A program made the translations under genes and the position numbers. 23,913 nt of DNA from a virus, in IMG/VR virus record IMGVR_UViG_3300035183_000234, positions 1 to 23,913 of that record; one strand, written 5' to 3'. Positions 1-7,715 of the stretch are shown here, piece after piece; position 1 is the first letter of the stretch, and each line of letters starts with the position of its first letter. The notes below the pieces were generated by a model, which was not told where the DNA came from, made no database searches, and saw nothing but the letters and a program-made list of their open reading frames with translations.

Positions 1-1
1 C

Positions 2-517
2 TGGCACGGCCGCATCATCCGCTGGACGATGCCCAGCGACATCCGCGGCAAAACACTGCATCGCCTGCTGACCGGCAAACTGCCTGGGCTCCTGGAGCGC
101 GTCCACGCCGGGCACTCGGTCGAGTGGGATGGATCCAACCACGTCGGCCGGCTGGATGACGACGCGAGCGCGGCCCGGGACGAGATCGAGCGCATCCTCG
201 ACGGCCTGGACGATGACGACCGCGCGCAGGTTTGGGATGCCGATGACTGGGTGTTTGGCGTTGACGGCCTGCGCAGTGCATGGCCCGCCACCAAAACCAT
301 CGATGAGGCCGTTGCCGCGCTGACGGCCGAGGCGGAGCGTCAGGAGCGGCTGGAGGGTGTCATTGTCGACGGCGACATCCGCAGCGCTCTGATCGAGCGC
401 GCGGGGTCCGACTACGACCACGGGCGCCCGCTGGGCCGCGTGCATCTGCAGGCCCTGGTCGACGCCGGCGAAATCGACGAGGACGATGCCGCCGAATACG
501 AACGGATCGAGGACTGA
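2..517 (+). CDS. Acidic phage-type hypothetical protein, probably 5'-partial
   Basis: The frame is open from base 2 to the TGA at 515-517. The first ATG is at 29 (162 aa), but it has no Shine-Dalgarno sequence. The codons before it (Trp-His-Gly-Arg-Ile-Ile-Arg-Trp-Thr) read like real protein, so the true start is probably outside the window. The protein is strongly acidic, with Asp/Glu-rich stretches around residues 45-75 and at the C-terminus, and contains the phrase HSVEWDGSNHVGRL. I recognise no catalytic motif. From memory, similar short acidic proteins occur in betaproteobacterial prophages, but I cannot name a family. It lies on the opposite strand to the structural operon, so it belongs to a separate transcription unit. 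Function unknown. Confidence 0.6.
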   Translation, partial: WHGRIIRWTMPSDIRGKTLHRLLTGKLPGLLERVHAGHSVEWDGSNHVGRLDDDASAARDEIERILDGLDDDDRAQVWDADDWVFGVDGLRSAWPATKTIDEAVAALTAEAERQERLEGVIVDGDIRSALIERAGSDYDHGRPLGRVHLQALVDAGEIDEDDAAEYERIED

Positions 518-718
518 CGATCCCTACCCAGCGCGCGGCGCGGGGTCCGTGCCTTAGAGGGCTTGACACGGCACCGTGCCAACCGGCGCGGTGCCGGCTG
601 ACGACGAGTGCTCTCGACATGCCCGATCCATGACGACCCATCGCGCCGCCATCACCCGCCGACCAACATGCCCGGTCGGACCCGACCTCACCTGCCCGTC
701 AGCCTCCGGATCGCGCGC
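518..718. other. Intergenic region with overlapping inverted repeats
   Basis: This 200-bp gap separates the first two plus-strand genes. At 563-582 there is an imperfect palindrome beginning with a perfect -35-like TTGACA (563-568). CGGCACCG (569-576) and CGGTGCCG (589-596) can pair as an 8-bp stem with a 12-nt loop, and CCGGC (583-587) can pair with GCCGG (593-597). No T-run follows and no good -10 box is seen 16-18 bp after TTGACA. It may be an operator, an attenuator, or a terminator for the upstream gene. The open frame from 608 to 718 is His/Arg/Pro-rich and is not believed to be coding. Confidence 0.35.
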
Positions 719-1219
719 ATGTCCGCCGCCAGCTATGTACACCACCTCACGATCGACAGTGGCCACGCCCGGCGATCCTGGCGCCACGAGATCGAGCCGG
801 CCGCGCTCGCCGCGTCACGGGCATTGCTGCAGCGCGCGCTCACAGCGCCCGATGGCGCGCCTGTGCCGTTACCTGTACCGCTGCAGCGCTATCACATGGC
901 CGCCAGCGCGCCGGGCCGTTGCCTGGTGGCCGTCGTGTCAGCCGACGACGGCGGACAGCTACTGCAGCTGATCACCCTCGGAGTCGCGCCGCACTCGCGG
1001 TGCGGCGCCACGCTCTGGCGCCGCCTGATGCAGGGCGACGCCGCGCAACCCCCACCGCCGGCGCCGTGGTGTGCCGTGCGGCTGCATCCGCACCTGGCGG
1101 CAGAGCTCGACGCCGCCTATTGGCTGGGCGACTACGAGCGCTGCATCGCATGGGCCTGGTTGGACCTGCTGGCCCAGCGGCGCGCACAATCCGCCACCCC
1201 TGACGGGTCACACCCATGA
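719..1219 (+). CDS. Conserved-type phage hypothetical protein (166 aa)
   Basis: The frame is open from 608, but the ATG at 719 is preferred. The 37 residues before it look non-coding, and the protein from 719 begins MSAASYVHHLTIDSGHARRS, a convincing N-terminus. It ends with a Trp-rich segment (YWLGDYERCIAWAWLDLL). In between lies a short hydrophobic stretch (LVAVVSADDGGQLLQLITLG) followed by SRCGATLWRRL. The pattern resembles a small family I remember from Burkholderiales prophages, usually placed next to a tiny HTH protein, as here. That recollection is unverified. The stop overlaps the next start as ATGA at 1216-1219, indicating translational coupling. No catalytic residues are evident and the function is unknown. 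Confidence 0.65.
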   Translation: MSAASYVHHLTIDSGHARRSWRHEIEPAALAASRALLQRALTAPDGAPVPLPVPLQRYHMAASAPGRCLVAVVSADDGGQLLQLITLGVAPHSRCGATLWRRLMQGDAAQPPPPAPWCAVRLHPHLAAELDAAYWLGDYERCIAWAWLDLLAQRRAQSATPDGSHP

Positions 1220-1449
1220 GTGCGCTTGACCTCCTGCAATCACTGCCAACCCCCACGCCTGACCAGGTCCGCGCAGCACGCGATCGCGCTGGCCTCACGC
1301 TCGCGCAATGCGCCCAGCTGGCCGGTCTGGGTGCACACGCCCGCTGGTCAGAGTACGAGCGCGGCGCGCGCAGGATCGACCTGGCGCGCTGGGCGCTTTT
1401 TTTGCTGGCCACCGGGCAGCACCCCCGCGCGCGCGCTAGTACCCGCTGA
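1216..1449 (+). CDS. Small helix-turn-helix-like protein (77 aa)
   Basis: The ATG at 1216 overlaps the stop of the preceding gene by 4 bp, so the two are probably translated together. Residues about 17-60 have the spacing of an XRE/Cro-type fold: a helix (QVRAARDRAGL), TLAQCAQLAGLG as the possible helix-turn-helix, then SEYERGARRIDLARWALFLL. The putative recognition helix is not a strong match, so DNA binding is inferred. The pairing with the 166-aa gene suggests a small regulator or accessory factor co-produced with it. It ends about 90 bp before the convergent end of the structural operon. Confidence 0.6.
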   Translation: MSALDLLQSLPTPTPDQVRAARDRAGLTLAQCAQLAGLGAHARWSEYERGARRIDLARWALFLLATGQHPRARASTR

Positions 1450-1489
1450 TCTGGCCGCCAGGCTGCCACCCGGGGGGGCTCCCCTGCCC

Positions 1490-1534
1490 GTCCCGTGCAA
1501 AAGGCCGGGCACCCCCACCGGTCCCGTGCAAAAG
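1490..1534. repeat. 14-bp direct repeat between convergent genes
   Basis: GTCCCGTGCAAAAG occurs at 1490-1503 and again at 1521-1534, a 31-bp period, in the 93-bp gap between the convergent HTH-like gene and the DUF4376 gene. On the minus strand each copy reads as CTTTTGCACGGGAC. The proximal copy follows a 4-bp stem (AGCC-GCG-GGCT) that overlaps the DUF4376 stop, giving a weak terminator-like arrangement with TTTT. Other readings are paired protein-binding sites or part of a phage end. Confidence 0.5.
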
Positions 1535-1542
1535 CCCGCGGC

Positions 1543-2124
1543 TCACCACGCCACCTGCGCCAACGCCTCTGCGGACCCCGCCGCCAGGATCTCCAGCCGC
1601 AGCGCACGCGCCGTGGCGTGCACGGATGCAACATGCGCTCCTAGGGCCTGGCCGACCGCGATCATGTCGGCGGCGCTCAGCGTCACGACGCTGTTGTCGG
1701 CCAGCGTCCAGTCGATCGACCACGGCATCGAGCCTAGCTGCGCCATCAGCGCCAGCACTGCCGCCCCCTGAATGCGCTGCTGGCTCAACGTGTCGGAGTC
1801 GAAGGTCATGCCGCTCCAGGTGAAGCCGCCTTGCTCGGCCAGCTGGCGCTGCGCCCTTATCTCGGCCCACTTCGCATCCTTCAGCTGATCGAGGTTGCGA
1901 GGATCAACCCACGCCGCCAGTGTCCAGTCCCACACGTGGTGGATCGACGGTGTCGGCGGGATGGACACCAGCGATCCATCCACCACCCGCCACTGGGTAA
2001 TGTCGTCCACACTGCCGATCAGCTTCCCGAGGCCTGGCGCGGTGTCTGGCAGATCGTCCAGGAAGCTGCTGCCGGCTTGCTCGACGATGCGGCCGGTCGC
2101 CAGTTCATAGATCAGGTAGTTCAT
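1543..2124 (-). CDS. DUF4376 tail-fibre-associated protein (193 aa)
   Basis: The ATG at 2124 overlaps the TGA of the J gene by 4 bp (ATGA). This start is chosen over an upstream in-frame start because the extra 53 residues are Arg/Gly-rich and overlap J. The N-terminal half (about residues 1-75) has Trp/Asp-rich segments such as DDITQWRVVDGSLVS and VWDWTLAAWVD. Residues about 78-193 match the DUF4376 pattern: LKDAKWAEIRAQR, GFTWSGMTFDSD, SQQRIQGAA, WTLADNSVVTLSAADMIAVG and a helical C-terminus ending in LAQVAW. DUF4376 domains are typical at the ends of phage tail-fibre or fibre-assembly proteins. It is the last gene of the operon, directly after the host-specificity protein, so a fibre-tip or assembly role is inferred. 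Confidence 0.85.
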   Translation of the reverse strand: MNYLIYELATGRIVEQAGSSFLDDLPDTAPGLGKLIGSVDDITQWRVVDGSLVSIPPTPSIHHVWDWTLAAWVDPRNLDQLKDAKWAEIRAQRQLAEQGGFTWSGMTFDSDTLSQQRIQGAAVLALMAQLGSMPWSIDWTLADNSVVTLSAADMIAVGQALGAHVASVHATARALRLEILAAGSAEALAQVAW

Positions 2125-5100
2125 CTCTTGCGCACGAAGACAGTGAACGTCTTGAGGACACCCGCCGCGCCGCTGCAGTTGAAGTAGTAGTTTCCGGGGC
2201 CAAGGCCGAGCGGCCCGCTGACCGCAATGCCGGCGATGTGAGGCTGCAAGTCCTCCACCCCACCAACGTAGCCGCCGTTCCACGCAAACGTGCGGAACTG
2301 CGTGCTGCTGAAGCTGGTGCCTCCGTTGAAGCCGATGCTCAGCGTGCTCGATACGACGGAGCTACTGGTCCAGAAGCTCGCCTGGGTGGCAACCACCAGC
2401 ACCTCCCAGTATTCGCCGGCAGGTACATTGATGGTGATGGTGGTCAGATTCGCCGCCGTCCCCTGACCCCAGATCAGGCCGGTGGCAGCCAACCCGGCGA
2501 TTTTCAGCGTGTCGACCGCGGCATTGGCGATCTTGGCATTGGTGATGCTGCCGTCGGCCACCGTCAGCGCCCCGGCGGCCATCTTGTCGGCGGTCACCGT
2601 GCCGGCGATCAGCTTGTCCCCGGCGATCGTCCCATTCACGAACAGGTTGCCGTTCAGGTACTGACCGATCGCCGACCAGCCGCTGCCATTGAAGAAGCGC
2701 GTCTCGCTGTACCCGGCGGCTGTGTTGTACAGGGTGACCAGGTCGCGCAGGATCGGGTCCACGTAGCCGGCCGCCGCAATGGCCGCCAGTGCCTCTGAGT
2801 CCGACCAGAAGTTGAAGCTGATCGCCCGGCTCAGCTGCACCGTGCCCCGCGTTCCCTCCCGGTTTCGCGTCACCGTGAAGCGCTTCGTGAAAGAGGGGTA
2901 CCCCGCCCGGCTGGCGGTGATGTCGATGTAGGCCGAGTCGGCCGTGATGGCCGTCACCGTGACCGTATTGCCCGAGATGCTCGAGCTGATCCCTGCCGAG
3001 TCGGCTTTGCTGAAGCTCCACAGCGCCGACTCGTCAACCTGCCCGCGTCGGATGGTCATCGTGGTGCTGGCGCCAGCCAGCGTGATGACGGCCCCGTACC
3101 AGGTCACCGGCACCGCATGGCTCTCGTTGCTCAGCAGCGCAGTCAGACCGTCCGCACCCTGCACACCGGCCCGCGCCTTGCTGATGCTGAAGATGCGGTC
3201 GATCACCTGCCCGGTGCTCAGCGTCGCCCGCACCTTCACCGTGCCGCTGTCGGCGGCCAGGTTGCCGAACACCGTGTAGACCCCGGTCGAGCCGTCAACC
3301 TGGATGGCGCCGCCGTTCACCGACGTGCCCGGCGCCGCAAAGGCCGGCGGGCCGAAGCCCGTGAACCCTGCAATCGAGAAGCTCACCGATGGCGCCGTGC
3401 CCGCGCCCAGCTGCGTGGCGCCCTTGAAGATCAGCATCGTACCGGTGGCGCCGGCATAGCTGCTCACCACCCCCGCCGCGTCGGCAGGCACCAGGTGCGA
3501 CTCGTTGGTCAGGATCGCCGTCAGCGCGTCCGATCCGTCGTACAGCCTGAACAGGCTGATCTCGTCGGTCAGCGAGCCCCAGGTGACGCGAATGGTCACC
3601 AGGTCGGTCGTCATCTCTGCAAAGGCGATGGTGCGGCTGTTGCCCGTGCCGGTCAGCACACCGCCCACGGCGGTCGTCACCGTGCCGGCGATCACCTGGA
3701 AGACCGGCGAGCCGCCCAGGTTCTGGCCCTTGGCGGTGACCGTGATCGTGCCCGGCGTGGTGGCGCCGGAAGCCGTCACCTTGAAGAACTGCGACGAGGC
3801 GCCCACCGTCAGGATGCTCAGCAGGCTGGTGCCATCCCAGGCCACCACCACGTTCTGCGCGGTGGCGCTCTGCAGCGTGCCCGTCAGATCGAAGTGCTTG
3901 GCCCAGATGGTGTAGGTCCCCGCCGGCGGCGACACCCAGGTGTGCGAACTGGCCCGCCCGCGCCACAGCAACGTGCCGCCTCCCCAGCTGCCGCCTACGC
4001 GCAGCTCGGTCTCGCCGGCATTGGCTGCCGAATAGGGCGCCCAGCCGATGCGGATGCCCGCCGGCACCTGGTTGACGACCAGGTCCTGGACGTTCGGCGG
4101 CAGCTCGCCGAAGCCCGTCAGTGTGATGGCCGCCTCCGCCGGCATCGACAGCACACCCTGCGCGTTCTGCGCCCGCACCTGCACCTGCAGCGAGCCCGGC
4201 CGCAGCCCGTCGATGTCCACCGTGTTCGTCGCGGTGGCCGGCATCGACGTCCACGGCCCCTGGTTCAGCCGCCAGGCCACGATGTGGCTCAGGCCGGCCG
4301 CGCCCGGCGTCCAGCTCACGGTCGCCCGCACCCTCGGGGTGGCGCCGTCGAGAAACGATGTTTCCGCCAGTGAAAGCCCGGTGGGCTTGGGCGCGACATT
4401 GCGCAGCCGGCGCGTGGGCCGCGTCGTCAGCGGCTGGTCGGCCTCGATCAGCGCCCACTTGCTGGGCTCGTGGCGCACGCCCATCACCTCGTACTCTGGC
4501 CGGCCGTCGTCGCCCTTCACCTCGCTGATCGCCACGTAGCGCCACAGCGTGGGTGCCACGTCGCTGCCTTCCAGCAGCCACACCGTCTGCGCCACGGGCA
4601 CGGCGCTGAACGCCGGGCTCACCGTCAGCGCCTGAACCGTGCCCGCAGGCGTCGTCACGTTGCGGCTTTCCAGCACGAGGCGGCCCGGATCGCTGGCATG
4701 CGGCTGCGTCACCCACACGGTGTAGGTCTCGCCCGGCGCCAGCGTCACCGGCGCGTCCAGCTGGAGCGTCGTCAGCGTGGCCGATGCGATGCGCCCGCCA
4801 AGGCGCTCGCCGGCCTCCGACGGGTCGCTGATCTGGAACACCTCGCCCAGGCGCCGCACCGGCCCCTCACCGCCCACGCGGAAGACGACCGTCTGCTCCT
4901 CGTAGTGCGCGGTGTACAGCGCCCACTTGGCCATGCGCAGCGCCTGGCCCGGCGTGCTCACCCCGATGGGGTTGATCTCCATCGTGCGCAGCCCGTACCG
5001 GGCCACCAGATCGCGGTCGTCCCAGGTTACGGGCACGCGCTTGGCGGCCTGGCTGCGGTCGGTATACCAGCAGGTGCAGCTGGTTTTCTTGGCGGCGCTG

Positions 5101-6278
5101 CTGCCATCGGCATAGGTGAACAGGCCGTCCACCACGTTGGCCGGCGTGTAGCTGGCCACCGGGTCACCCGGGGCATCCCAGGTCAGGGTCAACGTCTGGC
5201 TGCCGTGCATCAGCACGCCGCGGAACACCGCGCAAATCTCCTGCAGCAGCCGCAGCGCCTCGCTCTGCTGGACGATCGCCACGTTGACCGAATAGCGCGG
5301 CTCGATACCGCCACGGCCGTCCGACAGGGGCTGGTCGCACCACAGCGCCAGCTGGTACAGCGTCCACTTGTCGGGCAGCTGGCGCACATACTGGCCCAGT
5401 CCGTAGCGCGGGTGCTTCACCAGGTTGTAGAGCACCCAGGCCGGGTTGTTGGTCCAGCCCTGCTTCCAAAGGCCGTTCCAGGTGCCGGCCACGGTGCGCG
5501 CGATGGGGTTGTAGTTGACCGGTATGTCCCAGTCGCTGATGCCCATCACGTCGTACCACCGCTGCGGGATGGCGCTGAAGTTCTTGGCGTCGAATGTCAG
5601 CCGCACCACCGCGCTGTTGCGGTAGCGCATCTTCACCCCGGTGATCAGCGTGTAGCTGGCCCAGGCGAAGGCGTCCTGCAGGTTGGTGCTGGTGCTGTCG
5701 GGCGTGACCCGCCGCACGCGGATGTCCCACGGCGCAGGCCCCATCTTGGCCAGCGGCACCACCACCGCGCGCGAATAGGCGCTCGACGCCTTGCCACTGA
5801 CCACCTCGGTATAGGCGGTCACATAGCCGCCGCCGTTGCTTTGCACGTCGATGGCGAACTGGACACTGGCGCCCACGCGGTCGCCTTCGCTGGTCACCGA
5901 CAGCAGCTGCGGCCACTGCAGCGTCACCCGGGCGCTATCCACGTAGGGGTCGGTCACCGTGCGCACCACCGGCACCGCAGCCAGCACCGTCACGCCCACG
6001 CCGATCTCGCTTTGCACGTCGCCGAACTCGTGCGCCGCCTCGCTGGTGGGCCCGCCCAGCGTCACCGTGCAGCCGAACTCGGCAAAGTTGCGCGAGCCGT
6101 CGGCGTTCTCCACCGGCACGCCGTCCAGGTAGATGCTCTTCAGCCCGTTGACCAGGCCGCCGATCTGGCCCTCGCCCAGCAGGTCGACGATGTCGGCGCG
6201 CTGGGTGCTCTTGAGCGTGTCGTCGGCCTCGATGGGCCGGCTGGCGCCCTTGGCACCCTGCAATACGGGTGCGGTCAC
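2121..6278 (-). CDS. J: Tail tip / host specificity protein J (lambda gpJ family)
   Basis: This 1385-aa protein forms the central tail tip and receptor-contacting fibre in lambda-type tails. It starts with GTG at 6278 in a GTGA overlap with the I gene stop. Residues 1-620 carry the conserved gpJ hub, with KGASRPIEADDTLKS and DIVDLLGEGQIGGLVNGLKS near the N-terminus and the NPAWVLYNLVKHPRYGLG block near 278-295. Residues about 625-812 look like two fibronectin-III-type domains. Residues about 815-1140 hold Ig-like repeats, including two related blocks beginning at 919 and 1045. FVNGTIAGDKLIAGTVTADK (1213-1232) and following residues match the tail-protein segment before the C-terminal domain. 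The last ~120 residues (TTITINVPAGEYWEVLV to FVRKR) look like a beta-rich knob and probably hold receptor specificity. Lambda gpJ is 1132 aa; the extra length is mostly Ig-like. Confidence 0.95.
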   Translation of the reverse strand: MTAPVLQGAKGASRPIEADDTLKSTQRADIVDLLGEGQIGGLVNGLKSIYLDGVPVENADGSRNFAEFGCTVTLGGPTSEAAHEFGDVQSEIGVGVTVLAAVPVVRTVTDPYVDSARVTLQWPQLLSVTSEGDRVGASVQFAIDVQSNGGGYVTAYTEVVSGKASSAYSRAVVVPLAKMGPAPWDIRVRRVTPDSTSTNLQDAFAWASYTLITGVKMRYRNSAVVRLTFDAKNFSAIPQRWYDVMGISDWDIPVNYNPIARTVAGTWNGLWKQGWTNNPAWVLYNLVKHPRYGLGQYVRQLPDKWTLYQLALWCDQPLSDGRGGIEPRYSVNVAIVQQSEALRLLQEICAVFRGVLMHGSQTLTLTWDAPGDPVASYTPANVVDGLFTYADGSSAAKKTSCTCWYTDRSQAAKRVPVTWDDRDLVARYGLRTMEINPIGVSTPGQALRMAKWALYTAHYEEQTVVFRVGGEGPVRRLGEVFQISDPSEAGERLGGRIASATLTTLQLDAPVTLAPGETYTVWVTQPHASDPGRLVLESRNVTTPAGTVQALTVSPAFSAVPVAQTVWLLEGSDVAPTLWRYVAISEVKGDDGRPEYEVMGVRHEPSKWALIEADQPLTTRPTRRLRNVAPKPTGLSLAETSFLDGATPRVRATVSWTPGAAGLSHIVAWRLNQGPWTSMPATATNTVDIDGLRPGSLQVQVRAQNAQGVLSMPAEAAITLTGFGELPPNVQDLVVNQVPAGIRIGWAPYSAANAGETELRVGGSWGGGTLLWRGRASSHTWVSPPAGTYTIWAKHFDLTGTLQSATAQNVVVAWDGTSLLSILTVGASSQFFKVTASGATTPGTITVTAKGQNLGGSPVFQVIAGTVTTAVGGVLTGTGNSRTIAFAEMTTDLVTIRVTWGSLTDEISLFRLYDGSDALTAILTNESHLVPADAAGVVSSYAGATGTMLIFKGATQLGAGTAPSVSFSIAGFTGFGPPAFAAPGTSVNGGAIQVDGSTGVYTVFGNLAADSGTVKVRATLSTGQVIDRIFSISKARAGVQGADGLTALLSNESHAVPVTWYGAVITLAGASTTMTIRRGQVDESALWSFSKADSAGISSSISGNTVTVTAITADSAYIDITASRAGYPSFTKRFTVTRNREGTRGTVQLSRAISFNFWSDSEALAAIAAAGYVDPILRDLVTLYNTAAGYSETRFFNGSGWSAIGQYLNGNLFVNGTIAGDKLIAGTVTADKMAAGALTVADGSITNAKIANAAVDTLKIAGLAATGLIWGQGTAANLTTITINVPAGEYWEVLVVATQASFWTSSSVVSSTLSIGFNGGTSFSSTQFRTFAWNGGYVGGVEDLQPHIAGIAVSGPLGLGPGNYYFNCSGAAGVLKTFTVFVRKR

Positions 6279-6961
6279 GCGTCGCTCCCGTCGCCGCCGC
6301 CAGGCGCGCTGAACCAGTCCGCCGGCTCGTCGGTCGGCCTCGGCGGCGGCGCCGGCACCGTCGACTGCACGGTTACGGCGTCGGTGCTCAGGCCGGCGCT
6401 GATCGTCACCGAACCAACCAGCATGCGGCCGATGATCAGCGGCACCGGGCCGCCGGCGCTTGTCACGTTCGCAGGGCCGCTGATCTGGCTGTTCACCTCC
6501 TGCTTGGCCTTGCTGTCGCTGCCCTTGGGCATCGGCGACAGCAGCGCGATCGCGCCCCCCAGCATCAGCGCGATGCCCGCGTTCAGCGTGTAGCCGCCAT
6601 CGTAGGGCGCGGTGAAGTAGCCGACGATCGCCACCACGGCACCCAGGATGACCTGGCCCCAGCCGTTGCGCTTGCGTCCGCTCAGTGCCGGCACGATGTC
6701 GACGCGCCGCGCCTCGCCCAGCCGCAGACCCAGCGTGCCTTCGTCCAGCCAGCGGGCGCTGTCGCCAGCGCCGACGCGCACGCGCCAGCCGGCGCCGCGC
6801 CAGTCGCGCACCACCTCCGCAAAGCCCTGCAGCTGCGACCGCAGCGCCACGAAGGCCTCGGCCGCGGTCTCGATCGCCAGCCAGTGCACGCGGCCGAAGC
6901 GCGTGGCCAGCACCCCGTGCAGCCGCACCTCCACCAGCTGCTGCATCGCCATCGCGGTCAC
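6275..6961 (-). CDS. I: Tail assembly protein I (lambda gpI family)
   Basis: This 228-aa protein sits between K and J, the lambda position for tail tip assembly protein I. Residues 1-95 are a compact beta-grasp-like region (VEVRLHGVLATRFGRVHWLA; later DEGTLGLRLGEARRVDIVPAL). Two Gly-rich hydrophobic segments follow (about 101-117 and 126-142), then SPMPKGSD. The 160-200 region contains GPANVTSAGGPVPLIIGRML, typical of gpI. The Pro-rich C-terminus ends ADWFSAPGGGDGSDA. The start is GTG at 6961 in a GTGA overlap with the K stop; ATGs at 6952 or 6946 are alternatives. gpI is needed for tip assembly but is thought not to remain as a major virion part. Confidence 0.92.
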   Translation of the reverse strand: MTAMAMQQLVEVRLHGVLATRFGRVHWLAIETAAEAFVALRSQLQGFAEVVRDWRGAGWRVRVGAGDSARWLDEGTLGLRLGEARRVDIVPALSGRKRNGWGQVILGAVVAIVGYFTAPYDGGYTLNAGIALMLGGAIALLSPMPKGSDSKAKQEVNSQISGPANVTSAGGPVPLIIGRMLVGSVTISAGLSTDAVTVQSTVPAPPPRPTDEPADWFSAPGGGDGSDA

Positions 6962-7713
6962 GCCGGGGCCCCCATGCGCGAGCGGTGCCGCACGATCAGC
7001 GTGGTGCGGCGCTGCCAGTTCCAGTCCCAGCGCTCACGCCGGCTCAGCTGCCCGTACAGGTGGTGCAGCATCATGCCGTCGCCCAGGTACACGGCGCCGT
7101 GGTTCTCGACCTCGCTCAGCACGCGCATCAGCAGCCCGTCGCCGCGCTGCGGCTCGATGGTGTTCACCACCTCGAAGCCGGCCGCCAGCAGGCCGTCGCG
7201 GTACAGGTTCAGGCCGCGCTCCCACCAGCCGTCCTCTCGCTCGAAGTCAGGCAGCTCCAGGCCCCATTCGCGGCGGTACCAGTCCTGCACCAGGGTGTAG
7301 CAGTCCAGCACGCCGTGGTGGAACTCACGGCCCTCCAGCGGTGCGCTCCAGCCGCTTGGCTCCAGCTGCACGATCACGCCCGACGGCCAGCCCACGATCA
7401 GCCAGGGCAGGCCCGATCGCTCGCACATCGCGCGGTCGGCCATGCTCGGGTTGGCGCTGGCGTGGGGGTGGCTGTGCACCACGGCCACCACCTCGCCCAT
7501 CTCCTCGGCATCCACCCAGGCCGCCGGGTCCAGCGCGAAACGGTCGTGCCCGCCGGGGCCTTCGGCCAGGTTGCGCGCCGGCAGGTAGTAGCCCGTACCG
7601 TCCTGCGGGTCGGCCAGCAGCAGCCCGCAGCATTCGCGCGGGGCTTCGGCTGCGGCATGGTCCAGCATGGCCTGGCGCAACTCGGGCGAAAGTCGGTCGA
7701 TCAGCTTCATCAC
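6958..7713 (-). CDS. K: Tail tip protein K: JAMM/MPN peptidase plus NlpC/P60 hydrolase
   Basis: This 251-aa protein joins two enzyme domains, as in lambda gpK. The N-terminal MPN/JAMM domain shows a Glu at 27 (RECCG) and the zinc motif HSHPHASANPSMAD at 80-93 (H80, H82, D93). The C-terminal NlpC/P60 domain has its catalytic Cys at 138 (LDCYTLVQDWY), His at 205 (NHGAVYLGDG) and a further His around 217. Both active sites look intact. The likely role is tail tip assembly and cleavage of peptidoglycan during DNA injection. Translation can start at GTG 7713 or ATG 7710, two bases after the L stop. The gene end overlaps I by 4 bp. Confidence 0.94.
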   Translation of the reverse strand: MMKLIDRLSPELRQAMLDHAAAEAPRECCGLLLADPQDGTGYYLPARNLAEGPGGHDRFALDPAAWVDAEEMGEVVAVVHSHPHASANPSMADRAMCERSGLPWLIVGWPSGVIVQLEPSGWSAPLEGREFHHGVLDCYTLVQDWYRREWGLELPDFEREDGWWERGLNLYRDGLLAAGFEVVNTIEPQRGDGLLMRVLSEVENHGAVYLGDGMMLHHLYGQLSRRERWDWNWQRRTTLIVRHRSRMGAPA

Positions 7714-7715
7714 GG

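Noticed and set aside
563-591. A full sigma-70 promoter using the TTGACA at 563
   Set aside because: The bases 16-18 bp downstream are GC-rich with no TATAAT-like hexamer, so only a -35-like box is supported.
2125-2283. N-terminal extension of the DUF4376 gene up to 2283
   Set aside because: The extra 53 residues are Arg/Trp/Gly-rich and overlap J; the ATGA overlap start at 2124 fits the pattern of neighbouring genes.
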